Assembly: GCA_046074525.1 (NCBI GenBank)
Contig: JBJTOK010000062.1
Location: 33,719 to 97,718 of the forward strand
Direction: 5' to 3'
Length of the DNA stretch: 64,000 nt
From: JAHEZL01 sp046074525
GTDB taxonomy: Bacteria > Bacteroidota > Bacteroidia > Flavobacteriales_C > GCA-002722245
Shown here in pieces: positions 18,504 to 27,418 of this stretch. The translations under genes and the position numbers were made by a program. The number at the start of each line of letters is the position of its first letter. Within the stretch, counting starts at the first letter, position 1. A model generated the notes under the pieces. That model made no database searches and was not told where the DNA came from. It saw only the letters and a list, made by a program, of their open reading frames with translations.

Positions 18504-20689
18504 TGGAAATGCAATTAGAAAAATTTTCCTACGACAACAAGTCTGTACGCAACTTTTTGTACGCCACCGCCATATGGGGACTGGTGGGCTTTTTAGTAGG
18601 ATTAATCCTGGCCATAGAAATGTTCTGGCCGCAATTAACCAATGGAATTCCCTTTTTATCCTTCGGGCGACTCCGACCACTGCACACCAATGCAGTGATC
18701 TTCGCATTTGTGGGTAACGGTATTTTTGCCGGGGTTTATTATTCTTTGCAGCGTTTGTGTAAGGCAAGAATGTACAGCGATATGCTGAGCAAAATCCATT
18801 TCTGGGGCTGGCAGCTCATCATCGTTTCGGCAGCACTTACCCTGCCTTTTGGTTATACCACCGGTAAAGAATACGCCGAGCTGGAGTGGCCTGTAGATAT
18901 TGCCATTGCCCTTATCTGGGTGATCTTCGGATGGAATATCATCGGTACGATTGTAAAGAGAAGAGTAAAACATATTTATGTTGCTATCTGGTTTTACATC
19001 GCTTCATGGATTACAGTAACCATGTTGCATGTGGTGAACTCTTTTGAAATGCCGGTGACTTTCCTTAAATCATATTCCTGGTATGCTGGTGTACAGGATG
19101 CATTGGTACAATGGTGGTACGGCCACAACGCCGTTGCATTCTTCCTTACCACCACTTATCTCGGACTCATGTATTACTTTATCCCAAAAGCGGCGGAGAG
19201 ACCGGTATTTTCGTACCGCTTGTCCATCATCCATTTCTGGGCACTCATCTTTATTTACATCTGGGCGGGGCCGCACCACTTGTTGTACACTGCTCTTCCC
19301 GACTGGGCTCAGTCGCTGGGCACCGTATTTTCCATCATGCTCATTGCTCCATCATGGGGTGGTATGCTTAATGGCTTGCTGACACTCCGTGGTGCATGGG
19401 ACAAAGTACGCGACGACGTTGTTTTGAAATTCATGGTGGTGGCACTCACCAGCTACGGTATGGCCACTTTTGAAGGTCCGATGCTTTCCCTGAAATCGCT
19501 CAATGCACTGAGTCACTACACCGACTGGACCATCGCACACGTTCACATTGGCGCTTTGGGATGGAATGGCTGTCTCACCTTTGGTATATTTTATTTCCTT
19601 ATACCACGTATGTTCAGTACCAAGCTGTATTCACAAAAACTCGCTAACTGGCACTTCTGGCTGGCAACACTCGGTATACTCTTTTATGCCTTGCCGATGT
19701 ACTGGGCAGCAATTGTGCAAAACCAGCTTTGGAGAGAATTCAATCCTGATGGCACATTGGCCAACCAGAATTTCCTTGACACTGTAACTCAAATCATCCC
19801 GATGTATCAGCTGAGAGCACTCGGTGGTGCCATCTTCATTGCAGGCGTAGTGCTGATGTTCTACAACCTCATCAAAACTATCAAAAGCGGAAAACTCATT
19901 GAAAACGAGGAAGCCGAAGCTTATTCACTGGTACACGCTAACGTAAAACACGAGAAAGAACACTGGCACCGTTGGATTGAAAGACGTCCTATCCAGATGC
20001 TCATCCTCAGCTTGATTGCTGTATTGATTGGTGGCGCGCTGGAAATGGTACCAACCTTCCTCGTGAAATCCAATGTCCCTACAATCACCAGTGTAAAACC
20101 ATACACACCGCTTGAGCTGGAAGGTCGCGACCTTTATATCCGCGAAGGCTGCTACAACTGCCACTCGCAAATGATTCGCCCTTTCCGCTGGGAAACCGAG
20201 CGCTACGGAGAATATTCAAAAGCAGGTGAATTTGTTTACGATCACCCATTCCAATGGGGCTCCAAACGTACCGGTCCGGATCTCGCCCGTGAAGGTGTGA
20301 AAACAGGAAGATTGTACAAATCCAACGACTGGCATTTCAATCACTTGTTGATTCCCGACTCAGTATCCATGGGATCCATCATGCCACGTTACCCTTGGTT
20401 GCTGGCGAAACTGGATGTAAGCGACATCGGAAAAAAGATAGAAGCCATGCAGGCATTAGGTGTTCCTTACGCCGACGGTTACGAGAAAATTGCTGCTGAA
20501 GACCTGAAAAAACAGGCTAAAGAAGTTGCAAAACCTTTGTATGATAATATCGATGCACTCCTCATCACCGATGAAACTTACGATAATATCAAAGACGGTA
20601 AAATGAAGTTAGAAGAAACCGAAATGGTTGCCATCATCGCTTATTTGCAGCGACTGGGAACCGACATCTATCCAAAAAATAAAAAGTAG
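18503..20689 (+). CDS. ccoN: cbb3-type cytochrome c oxidase, fused subunits I and II (CcoN-CcoO)
   Basis: 728 residues, a fusion of two proteins that are separate in Proteobacteria. Residues 1 to about 480 are CcoN, with about 12 membrane helices and the metal-ligand histidines in LRPLHTNAVIFAF (low-spin heme), WWYGHNAVAFF and GPHHLLYTALPDW (CuB), and HYTDWTIAHVHIGALGWNG (hemes). After a membrane helix at about 500-520, residues about 530-728 are CcoO with one c-type heme motif Cys550-YN-Cys553-His554 and the distal methionine region SIMPRYPWL. It reduces oxygen with very high affinity and pumps protons, so it serves respiration at low oxygen. The fusion is the usual Bacteroidota form. Followed by ccoQ after 4 bases. 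Confidence 0.96.
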   Translation: MEMQLEKFSYDNKSVRNFLYATAIWGLVGFLVGLILAIEMFWPQLTNGIPFLSFGRLRPLHTNAVIFAFVGNGIFAGVYYSLQRLCKARMYSDMLSKIHFWGWQLIIVSAALTLPFGYTTGKEYAELEWPVDIAIALIWVIFGWNIIGTIVKRRVKHIYVAIWFYIASWITVTMLHVVNSFEMPVTFLKSYSWYAGVQDALVQWWYGHNAVAFFLTTTYLGLMYYFIPKAAERPVFSYRLSIIHFWALIFIYIWAGPHHLLYTALPDWAQSLGTVFSIMLIAPSWGGMLNGLLTLRGAWDKVRDDVVLKFMVVALTSYGMATFEGPMLSLKSLNALSHYTDWTIAHVHIGALGWNGCLTFGIFYFLIPRMFSTKLYSQKLANWHFWLATLGILFYALPMYWAAIVQNQLWREFNPDGTLANQNFLDTVTQIIPMYQLRALGGAIFIAGVVLMFYNLIKTIKSGKLIENEEAEAYSLVHANVKHEKEHWHRWIERRPIQMLILSLIAVLIGGALEMVPTFLVKSNVPTITSVKPYTPLELEGRDLYIREGCYNCHSQMIRPFRWETERYGEYSKAGEFVYDHPFQWGSKRTGPDLAREGVKTGRLYKSNDWHFNHLLIPDSVSMGSIMPRYPWLLAKLDVSDIGKKIEAMQALGVPYADGYEKIAAEDLKKQAKEVAKPLYDNIDALLITDETYDNIKDGKMKLEETEMVAIIAYLQRLGTDIYPKNKK

Positions 20690-20693
20690 AACT

Positions 20694-20876
20694 ATGTTGA
20701 AATTCATCAAAGGACATCTCGACTCGATATCAGGAATAGAAATCTATCCTATCATTTCCCTCCTGATATTTTTTACAGTATTCACAGTAATGCTGGTGTG
20801 GGCTTTCAGAGCCGACAAAAAATACCTGGAAGAAATGAGCAATTTGCCCTTAGACAATAAAAATGAAAATATATGA
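20694..20876 (+). CDS. ccoQ: CcoQ-like small subunit of cbb3 oxidase
   Basis: 60 residues from the ATG at 20694, four bases after the ccoNO stop. One membrane helix (about residues 19-41, YPIISLLIFFTVFTVMLVWAF) then a charged tail RADKKYLEEM, as in CcoQ/FixQ. Its position between ccoNO and ccoP fits. The stop overlaps the ccoP start (ATGA), so translation is coupled. Confidence 0.85.
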   Translation: MLKFIKGHLDSISGIEIYPIISLLIFFTVFTVMLVWAFRADKKYLEEMSNLPLDNKNENI

Positions 20877-21706
20877 GAGCAATTTTATTACAAAGCGAAA
20901 CAGCAAGTATGTTTCAACCCCTGCTGAAAGATCCGTTGTACACAGTACTGCTTACCATTATCATTGTACTGTTGCTGTGCCTGCTGCTGCTGGCCAATAC
21001 TTTTAAAACGGTTTTCAAAAGCTTATACCCAGAAGTTGAGAAGGAAAAAAGCGACAAGCCCGAAAAAACGCTTTACGATGCACTCACCGCTTACGTGCCG
21101 GTGGAGGAAGAACACTCTATCCTCATGGATCACGAATACGACGGTATCAGGGAGCTCGACAATAACTTACCACCTTGGTGGGTGTATATGTTCTACATCT
21201 GTATAATTTTTGCTGTAGTATATATGGGCTACTATCATGTGATGGCCGGACCTTCTTCTAAACAGGAATACGAAAATGAACTGGCCGAATTCCGTGAAAA
21301 GAAAGCTGCTGACATCAAAGCAAATCCGGTAAAAACAGTGGATGAAAATTCGGTAGCACTGCTGACTGATCCAAGCAAGCTGGCACAAGGAAAAGCGTTG
21401 TTTGAAGCCAATTGCCAAACCTGCCACGGCGTTGGTGGAAAGGGTCTGAACGGACCTAACCTCAGCGATGAGTACTGGCTGTATGGCGGTAGTGTGAAAG
21501 ATATTTTCAGCACTGCTAAATATGGAAAGATTGAAAAAGGTATGCCTTCATGGAGCGCTCTGGGCGGCGAAAAACTTGAAACTATAGTAAGTTATATCAA
21601 GCACCTCACACCAGCTCCGGACGGTAAAGCACCGCAGGGAAACAAATATACTGAAGAAGCAGCAACACTTCCAGCCGACACCCTGAAAACCGACACTTTA
21701 AAATAA
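20873..21706 (+). CDS. ccoP: cbb3-type cytochrome c oxidase subunit III (CcoP)
   Basis: 277 residues. An extra N-terminal membrane helix (about 24-45) is followed by the FixP_N segment NNLPPWWVYMFYICIIFAVVY with the second helix, then one cytochrome c domain with Cys181-QT-Cys184-His185 and axial methionine in KGMPSW. Proteobacterial CcoP has two heme c groups; a single one, as here, is common in Bacteroidota. The ATG overlapping the ccoQ stop is the likely start, though an internal ATG at residue 13 is possible. It transfers electrons from cytochrome c to CcoO/CcoN. Confidence 0.94.
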   Translation: MRAILLQSETASMFQPLLKDPLYTVLLTIIIVLLLCLLLLANTFKTVFKSLYPEVEKEKSDKPEKTLYDALTAYVPVEEEHSILMDHEYDGIRELDNNLPPWWVYMFYICIIFAVVYMGYYHVMAGPSSKQEYENELAEFREKKAADIKANPVKTVDENSVALLTDPSKLAQGKALFEANCQTCHGVGGKGLNGPNLSDEYWLYGGSVKDIFSTAKYGKIEKGMPSWSALGGEKLETIVSYIKHLTPAPDGKAPQGNKYTEEAATLPADTLKTDTLK

Positions 21707-21707
21707 A

Positions 21708-23117
21708 ATGCAGGAAACAGAAACATATGCCGAAGATTTTCGCGGCCACCTTTCTACGGTGGACGAAAAAGGAAAACGGATATGGATTTACCCAAAAGCC
21801 ATCAAAGGAAGGCTTTACAAATACCGAACGCTGGTAAGCTACGTATTGTTGGCCTTCCTCTTTGGCATGCCTCATATTTACCTGCATGGCGAACCCTTCC
21901 TGTTGTTCGATATCATCCACAGAAAATTTATTCTGTTCGGACAGATTTTCTACCCACAGGATTTTTACCTCTTCGTGTTTGGCAGTATTGGCATGGTGCT
22001 CTTCATTATCTTATTCACCATCGCTTTTGGCCGTTTCTTCTGCGGATGGATTTGCCCGCAAACCATCTTCCTCGAAATGGTTTTCCGAAAGATTGAACGA
22101 TGGATAGAAGGCGACCATAACGCACAAAGAAAACTGAATCAGAACAAATGGCATGAGAACAATAAACTCCTGAAGAAAAGTGTAAAGCACATTATATTCT
22201 TTGGTATTTCCTATGTTGTTGCCAACACTTTCCTGGCTTACATTATCGGCTCCCGGGAATTGTTCCATATTCAAACCGACACACCGTCGAATCACATCAC
22301 AGGACTGGTGGCCATTACAATATTCAGTGCCGCGTTCTATGGCGTTTTTGCCTTCTTCCGCGAACAAGTCTGCACCAATGTTTGTCCCTATGGAAGACTA
22401 CAAGGTGTATTGCTCGATAAAAACAGCATAGTAGTGGCATACGACCGATTGCGCGGCGAGCCCCGAGAAAAAAGTGGTAAAAACAGAAACACTTCCGCCG
22501 GCTCTTGTATTGATTGCCGACAATGCGTGTTGGTTTGTCCCACCGGCATCGACATACGCAACGGCACTCAGCTTGAGTGTGTGAACTGCACTGCCTGTAT
22601 TGATGCCTGTGATGATGTAATGCTTAAAATAAAGCAACCTACAGGTCTTATCAAGTATGCATCTGAAAAGCAAATTTCAGAAGGAGGAAAATTTGTTTTT
22701 ACTGCGCGACTGAAAGCTTATTCAGCGGTGCTGATAGCCATCATTATTTTTTTTAATATACTCATGGTGATGCGGGGTACGGTGGAGACAACAATACTGA
22801 GGGCACGCGGGCAAAATTTCACTGTTATGGACGACGGACGCATCAGCAATTTGTACAAATACAAAATCATCAACAAATCCAATGAGAAGATTCCGCTTAA
22901 AGTAAGTCTGGTTGACGTGAAAGGGGAAATTGAATTAATAGGCCAGAAAAACCTGGTGCTGCAACCCGAAGAAAAAAAAGAGGGCATCATGATGATAAAA
23001 ATCGATTCCAACGAAGTACGAAGAAGGACCAACAGCATTAAAATACGCATCACACATGGCGATGTAACAGAAGAAATAACCTCTGTTTTCATGGCACCCA
23101 GAAAAAGTAAAAAGTAA
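21708..23117 (+). CDS. ccoG: Membrane iron-sulfur protein CcoG (FixG/RdxA)
   Basis: 469 residues. The membrane part includes CGWICPQTIF and CTNVCPYGRLQG, followed by a double 4Fe-4S ferredoxin region (CIDCRQCVLVCP and CVNCTACIDACDD), a final membrane helix, and a C-terminal IgG-like FixG domain (residues about 350-469). CcoG is a cupric reductase that supplies Cu(I) for cbb3 oxidase assembly. It starts one base after the ccoP stop and is followed by ccoH after 6 bases. Confidence 0.95.
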   Translation: MQETETYAEDFRGHLSTVDEKGKRIWIYPKAIKGRLYKYRTLVSYVLLAFLFGMPHIYLHGEPFLLFDIIHRKFILFGQIFYPQDFYLFVFGSIGMVLFIILFTIAFGRFFCGWICPQTIFLEMVFRKIERWIEGDHNAQRKLNQNKWHENNKLLKKSVKHIIFFGISYVVANTFLAYIIGSRELFHIQTDTPSNHITGLVAITIFSAAFYGVFAFFREQVCTNVCPYGRLQGVLLDKNSIVVAYDRLRGEPREKSGKNRNTSAGSCIDCRQCVLVCPTGIDIRNGTQLECVNCTACIDACDDVMLKIKQPTGLIKYASEKQISEGGKFVFTARLKAYSAVLIAIIIFFNILMVMRGTVETTILRARGQNFTVMDDGRISNLYKYKIINKSNEKIPLKVSLVDVKGEIELIGQKNLVLQPEEKKEGIMMIKIDSNEVRRRTNSIKIRITHGDVTEEITSVFMAPRKSKK

Positions 23118-23123
23118 GAAACT

Positions 23124-23582
23124 ATGGAAACTCAAAACACACCCACTAAACCCAAAAGTGGTTTTCACTGGGGCTGGCGCATTGCCATTTTTTATTCACT
23201 TTTTGTAATTGCAATGGTGAGCGCGGTGATCTTCAGTGGCACAATGGACACATCGCTGGTAGAAGAAGATTACTATGAAAAGGAAGTCGCGTTTCAGCAG
23301 GAAATCAACAAAAAGCAAAATGTTGTAGACGACTCTGCAGCATTCAGAATTATCCTGACGAAAGATTCGGTAAACATTGTTTTTCCGGAGAACAACGAGA
23401 AAGGAAAAATTTCTTTCATCAATTATTCTGATGCAAAAAGTGACAAGCATTTTAAGCTCCGTTTAAACCACAAGCAGCAATCTTTCCCCCGCGAAATATT
23501 TAAAGCAGGAAGCTATGAAATACAGGTAGACTGGCAACACAACAATCAAAATTATTACTGGGAAGAAAAAATAATGATGTAA
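23124..23582 (+). CDS. ccoH: FixH/CcoH-family cbb3 assembly protein
   Basis: 152 residues. One membrane helix (about 19-38) precedes a periplasmic beta domain. The segment DTSLVEEDYYEKEVAFQQEINK matches the conserved VxxDYYxKxxxYQ motif of FixH (the YYEKE and QQEI spacing). It is thought to stabilise the oxidase complex and associate with CcoI. It lies between ccoG and the SafE-like gene with single-digit spacing. Confidence 0.88.
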   Translation: METQNTPTKPKSGFHWGWRIAIFYSLFVIAMVSAVIFSGTMDTSLVEEDYYEKEVAFQQEINKKQNVVDDSAAFRIILTKDSVNIVFPENNEKGKISFINYSDAKSDKHFKLRLNHKQQSFPREIFKAGSYEIQVDWQHNNQNYYWEEKIMM

Positions 23583-23585
23583 TCC

Positions 23586-24299
23586 ATGCTGCTCCTTACC
23601 GCCATATTGCTGGGTTTAGCCTCAAGTCTGCATTGCGTTGGCATGTGTGGCCCGATAGTAATGAATGTCCCATTCCTCTCTTTCGGAAATAATAAATTTT
23701 TCGCCATTGCACTCTATCACGCAGGAAGAATTTTTGTTTATGCACTATTGGGAATTTTCTCGGGAAGTATTGCCACAGCCTTATCTTTCGCAGGTTTACA
23801 GCAATGGATTTCAATTCTCGCCGGCGGATTTTTATTGCTCTTGTTTTTTATTCCTAAGATCAAAAATGTCATGGAGAAAAAACTGACAGCACCTGTGAAC
23901 AGGATTTACGGCACTTTCAGCAAATATTTTTTTCAACCCACCTACTCTTCCGTTGCGCTGATGGGTGCAGTTAACGGTATTTTACCATGCGGAATGGTAT
24001 ATGCAGCACTTACAGCTTCAACCGCCGGAGGATCTGTTCCCGAGTCGATGTTATATATGGCATTTTTCGGAATCGGCACGCTGCCATTGCTGCTGGCCTG
24101 TTCGGCAGGACTTTCCTTTCTGGGGACTTCCTTCCGCAATCAATTCAGAAAATGGGCGCCTTACGGCACTCTGGTCATAGGCATTCTCTTCGTGCTGCGC
24201 GGCATGAACCTGGGCATTCCTTATGTGAGTCCGCACTTTGAAGAAAAAACAAAAACGGTGAATTGCTGTCACCACAAAGAAATCAAAACATGTCACTGA
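23586..24299 (+). CDS. SafE/UreH-like membrane protein of the cco cluster
   Basis: 237 residues with six or seven membrane helices and the family signature GLASSLHCVGMCGPIV near the N-terminus and a second half LMGAVNGILPCGMVYAAL. This is the sulfite exporter TauE/SafE (UreH-like, DsbD-related) family. Members next to cco genes are thought to act in metal or thiol handling during cytochrome oxidase assembly; that role is inference here. The C-terminus ends in a His/Cys-rich tail (NCCHHKEIKTCH), a plausible copper-binding tail. The stop codon lies 10 bases inside the hemN gene. Confidence 0.85.
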   Translation: MLLLTAILLGLASSLHCVGMCGPIVMNVPFLSFGNNKFFAIALYHAGRIFVYALLGIFSGSIATALSFAGLQQWISILAGGFLLLLFFIPKIKNVMEKKLTAPVNRIYGTFSKYFFQPTYSSVALMGAVNGILPCGMVYAALTASTAGGSVPESMLYMAFFGIGTLPLLLACSAGLSFLGTSFRNQFRKWAPYGTLVIGILFVLRGMNLGIPYVSPHFEEKTKTVNCCHHKEIKTCH

Positions 24300-25621
24300 T
24301 TAATAAATACGACATCGCCTGTCCGCGCTACACCAGTTATCCCACAGTTCCTTACTGGGAAAACAACCTAACTGAGGAGCTTTACAAACAGCAGGTGAAA
24401 TTCGCTTTTGATGAAAACAGCCTGGGCATCAGCTTGTACATTCATCTTCCTTTTTGCGAAAGTTTGTGTACCTATTGCGGCTGCAACACACGCATTACCG
24501 TGAATCACAAAGTAGAAAATCCATACATCGATGCCGTATTAAAAGAATGGGAACTGTACAAAAAAATTTTCGCAAAAGCGCCTGAAATCGCTGAATTGCA
24601 CTTAGGTGGAGGAACGCCAACCTTCTTCTCTCCTGAAAATCTGGAACGACTGATCAACGGGATTCTGGAGGGAAGTAAAAAATGCCACGACCGGAAATTC
24701 AGCTTTGAAGCCCATCCAGCCAACACAACCGGAGAACATTTAAAAGTATTATACAACCTGGGCTTCCGTAGATTGAGTTTGGGCATCCAGGATTTTGATG
24801 CCAAGGTACAACAAGCCATTAACCGCCATCAAAGCTTTGAAGACGTTCAACGCGTTACCGAGCAGGCGCGCAAATTAGGATATACTTCTGTAAGCTACGA
24901 TGTGATTTACGGTTTACCATTTCAAACGCTGGAAAGTGTGCGTGATACTTTCACAAAAGTATGCCGTCTGAAACCCGACAGGATTTCTTATTACAGCTAT
25001 GCCCATGTACCTTGGAAACACAAAGGTCAGCGCCACTACGACGAAAGTCACCTCCCCACCAAAGAATACAAACGGGCCCTGTATGATGAAGGCAAAAAGT
25101 TATTGTCGCAAAATGCCTATAAAGAAATCGGCATGGACCACTTCGCTTTTGCGCATGATGAATTGTTTATCGCGGAGAAAGAAGGCCGGCTGCACCGAAA
25201 CTTCATGGGGTATACCGACAGTCAGAGCAAGCTGCTAATTGGCCTAGGTGTTTCAGCCATCAGTGATACATGGACTGCCTTTTCGCAAAACATCAAAGAA
25301 GTAGAAAGCTATCAAAAAGCAGTGTTGAATGGACAGTTACCAATGGCGCAGTGTCATCATTTACATGCCGAAGACCTATTCATCCGCCAGCACATCCTTA
25401 ATATTATGTGCCGCTACAATACCGAATGGAAGGAGAACCTTGAACCTGCTATCATACAACGGCTGAAGGAACTGGCCAGCGACGGCCTCATCCATCTGCA
25501 AAGCAATTCACTTTCTGTAACAGAAACAGGAAAAGCTTTTTTGCGCAATATCTGTCTTGCTTTTGATTTGCGGTACTGGAGAAGAGTACCTGAGAAAAGC
25601 ACTTTCAGTCAGGCAGTATAA
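24290..25621 (+). CDS. hemN: Oxygen-independent coproporphyrinogen III oxidase HemN
   Basis: 443 residues from the ATG at 24290, which begins MSLINKYDIACPRYTSYPTVP, the characteristic HemN N-terminus (upstream TTG rejected). The radical SAM motif reads CESLCTYCGC with the extra HemN cysteine, preceded by YIHLPF. Further blocks are LHLGGGTPTF, GIQDFDAKVQQAINR, SYDVIYGLPFQT and YAHVPW, and a C-terminal HemN domain. It makes protoporphyrinogen precursors for heme without oxygen, which fits heme supply for the adjacent cbb3 oxidase. Overlaps the SafE-like gene by 10 bases and is convergent with the metallo-hydrolase gene, one base apart. Confidence 0.96.
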   Translation: MSLINKYDIACPRYTSYPTVPYWENNLTEELYKQQVKFAFDENSLGISLYIHLPFCESLCTYCGCNTRITVNHKVENPYIDAVLKEWELYKKIFAKAPEIAELHLGGGTPTFFSPENLERLINGILEGSKKCHDRKFSFEAHPANTTGEHLKVLYNLGFRRLSLGIQDFDAKVQQAINRHQSFEDVQRVTEQARKLGYTSVSYDVIYGLPFQTLESVRDTFTKVCRLKPDRISYYSYAHVPWKHKGQRHYDESHLPTKEYKRALYDEGKKLLSQNAYKEIGMDHFAFAHDELFIAEKEGRLHRNFMGYTDSQSKLLIGLGVSAISDTWTAFSQNIKEVESYQKAVLNGQLPMAQCHHLHAEDLFIRQHILNIMCRYNTEWKENLEPAIIQRLKELASDGLIHLQSNSLSVTETGKAFLRNICLAFDLRYWRRVPEKSTFSQAV

Positions 25622-25622
25622 T

Positions 25623-26987
25623 TCAAAGCTCCTCTATCTGCCATAAGGATGGAATAATGCAATTCCATTTCAGAGTACTTTCAATCTTCGTTCTTAAAAC
25701 ATCCGCAGCCTGGGCTTCGCCATGCACAATAAAAACTTTTTGAGGTTTATTTCTGATTTTTGACATCCAGCTGAGTAAGCCTTTCTGATCGGCGTGACCA
25801 CTGAGTCCGCGGATTTCCTCAATGCGTGCCTTAACATCGTAGTATCTTCCATAAATTTTAATTTCGGAAGCACCGCGCAGCAATTGTCGTCCGCGTGTTC
25901 CCTCAGCCTGGTAACCCGACATAAGTACTGTTGTGCGGGGATCACCGATATAATGCTGAAGATAGCTCAGTACCCTTCCGCCTGTAAGCATGCCGCTTCC
26001 TGCTATAACAATCTTGGGACGTTCGTCGTTGATCATCGCCAGAGTTTCCTTAAAATCTTTTGTATAATCGAAACTGGCGCACATCTGGCTGCAGTCTTTT
26101 TCCGACAGTTTCAACCACTTCAGGTGATGCTGTAATACCTTAAGGACATTGGTTCCCATAGGACTATCGACAATCATTGGCACATGAGGAATTTTACCTT
26201 TCTGTTTAAGCTGCCACAACAGACACATCAGCAACTGCGCCCGTTCCACGGCAAAGCTGGGAATTATAAGCGTACCGCCCATCTCTATTGTTTCGCAAAC
26301 CACCTGCTGAAGATGCGCTTCTATATTTTCATCAGGATGCAAACGATCCCCATAAGTACTTTCTATGAAAAGGAAATCGGCAACAGGAGGTATGATCGGA
26401 GGATAAAGCATCAAGTCATCTTCCCGACCTACATCTCCTGAAAACACCAGCATTTTACCATCCACATCTATCTCAACAGATGCTGCGCCGAGAATATGTC
26501 CGGCATAGCTAAATCTAACTTTAATGTTAGCACCCAGGTCAAGCCAGTAATTATCTTCCACAGATTTGAAATGAGGCAAGGTGTTCTCTACATCCTTTAA
26601 GTTGTAGAGCGGCCTCGCAGGATGGTGCTTACTAAAGCCCTTTTTATTCGCCCTTTCAGCATCTTCCTCCTGAATTTTGGCGCTGTCACACAATATAATT
26701 TCAGCGATTTCAATAGTGGGCGCTGTACCATATATCCATTTTTTAAATCCCATATCCACGAGGCGTGGCAGGAAGCCCGAATGATCCATGTGTCCGTGGG
26801 TCAGCAAAACACAATCAATGGTCGCCGCCTCTACAGGCAAATAATTCCAATTGAGTTCCCGTAATTTCTTCACTCCCTGGAACAATCCGCAATCCACCAG
26901 TATTCGTTTGCCTTTTGCTTCAATAAGGAATTTTGATCCGGTAACAGTTCCGGCAGCACCTAAAAAATAAACCTTGACTTTATCCAT
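25623..26987 (-). CDS. Beta-CASP metallo-beta-lactamase-fold hydrolase (RNA-processing type)
   Basis: 454 residues. The N-terminal metallo-lactamase domain has LLTHGHMDHSGFLPRL (HxHxDH), the residue pair in YAGHILGAASVEI and FSGDVG. Then come the beta-CASP blocks (FIESTYGDR, IPSFAVERAQ, DSPMGTNVLKVL, VIAGSGMLTGGRVLSYLQ, LMSGYQAEGTRGRQL) and the RMMBL end SGHADQKGLLSW. The family includes RNA 3'-end processing nucleases and RNase J relatives; members near anaerobic-regulon genes are common. Substrate RNA unknown. A perfect -7 promoter (26999-26992, minus strand) and a CRP/FNR-type box in the divergent gap suggest control together with the kinase operon on the other side. Confidence 0.92.
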   Translation of the reverse strand: MDKVKVYFLGAAGTVTGSKFLIEAKGKRILVDCGLFQGVKKLRELNWNYLPVEAATIDCVLLTHGHMDHSGFLPRLVDMGFKKWIYGTAPTIEIAEIILCDSAKIQEEDAERANKKGFSKHHPARPLYNLKDVENTLPHFKSVEDNYWLDLGANIKVRFSYAGHILGAASVEIDVDGKMLVFSGDVGREDDLMLYPPIIPPVADFLFIESTYGDRLHPDENIEAHLQQVVCETIEMGGTLIIPSFAVERAQLLMCLLWQLKQKGKIPHVPMIVDSPMGTNVLKVLQHHLKWLKLSEKDCSQMCASFDYTKDFKETLAMINDERPKIVIAGSGMLTGGRVLSYLQHYIGDPRTTVLMSGYQAEGTRGRQLLRGASEIKIYGRYYDVKARIEEIRGLSGHADQKGLLSWMSKIRNKPQKVFIVHGEAQAADVLRTKIESTLKWNCIIPSLWQIEEL

Positions 26988-26991
26988 ACCC

Positions 26992-26999
26992 CAAAAGTA
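26992..26999 (-). promoter_or_regulatory. TAnnTTTG -7 element of the beta-CASP hydrolase gene
   Basis: TACTTTTG on the minus strand, exact consensus. Its last base is 5 bases from the ATG, so the transcript would have almost no leader. The CRP/FNR-type box at 27022 lies about 35 bases upstream. Confidence 0.55.
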
Positions 27000-27021
27000 G
27001 AAGGCCTTTTACTAAAAATTA

Positions 27022-27044
27022 TGACAACGGTCATATCCGGATAT
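27022..27044. promoter_or_regulatory. CRP/FNR-type operator in a divergent promoter region
   Basis: TGA, six bases, TCATATC at 27022-27037 inside ATGAC-AACG-GTCAT, overlapped by the perfect 12-base palindrome ATATCCGGATAT (27033-27044). It lies between the beta-CASP hydrolase and the small-protein/kinase/regulator operon and could serve both. Confidence 0.55.
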
Positions 27045-27101
27045 GAGAACCAGCATTCTGCCCACGACTTTATCCTCAGAAATTTGACAAAAAGAAAGTT
27101 T

Positions 27102-27275
27102 ATGAAAAAGAACCAGATTTTAGCCACCATTATTGCTGCTGCAGTGCTTTTAGTTCCTTTCCGTTATGCCTTTATTGAAGCTGACATCACTACACCAGCA
27201 TTTACTATGGCCATGTTTTTATTAACTATTGGTGGTACAGCAACTGCTTTGCTGATCGCCCTTAAAAGCGAATAA
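27102..27275 (+). CDS. 57-residue membrane protein heading the kinase-regulator operon
   Basis: Two membrane helices: about residues 5-27 (ILATIIAAAVLLVPFRYAFI) and 33-53 (AFTMAMFLLTIGGTATALLI), with basic ends. I chose the ATG at 27102 because translation from an upstream in-frame ATG at 27021 would run through the operator. No family recognised. It is 2 bases upstream of a 38-residue membrane protein and 143 bases upstream of the PAS histidine kinase, all on one strand. Possible roles are a small partner of the kinase or of a respiratory complex; this is speculation. Confidence 0.65.
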   Translation: MKKNQILATIIAAAVLLVPFRYAFIEADITTPAFTMAMFLLTIGGTATALLIALKSE

Positions 27276-27277
27276 TT

Positions 27278-27394
27278 ATGACAGCAAACCATTTCATACT
27301 CGGATTGATGGCAGCCATTGTGCTGTTAGCACTCTTCGCCCTGTCGGGAGCCATTAAAGCATTGGTAAACAGCAAAAAAGAAAAAAAAGCCTAA
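27278..27394 (+). CDS. 38-residue single-pass membrane protein
   Basis: Sequence starts MTANHFILGL, has one hydrophobic helix at about residues 6-30 (GLMAAIVLLALFALSGAIKA) and ends in the basic tail NSKKEKKA, which predicts N-out/C-in by the positive-inside rule. Its ATG is 2 bases after the preceding stop and its stop is 24 bases before the kinase start. The size and layout resemble small accessory subunits of respiratory or transport complexes. No homology can be claimed. Confidence 0.6.
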   Translation: MTANHFILGLMAAIVLLALFALSGAIKALVNSKKEKKA

Positions 27395-27418
27395 TACCAT
27401 CCATTTTATTTATTTTAG

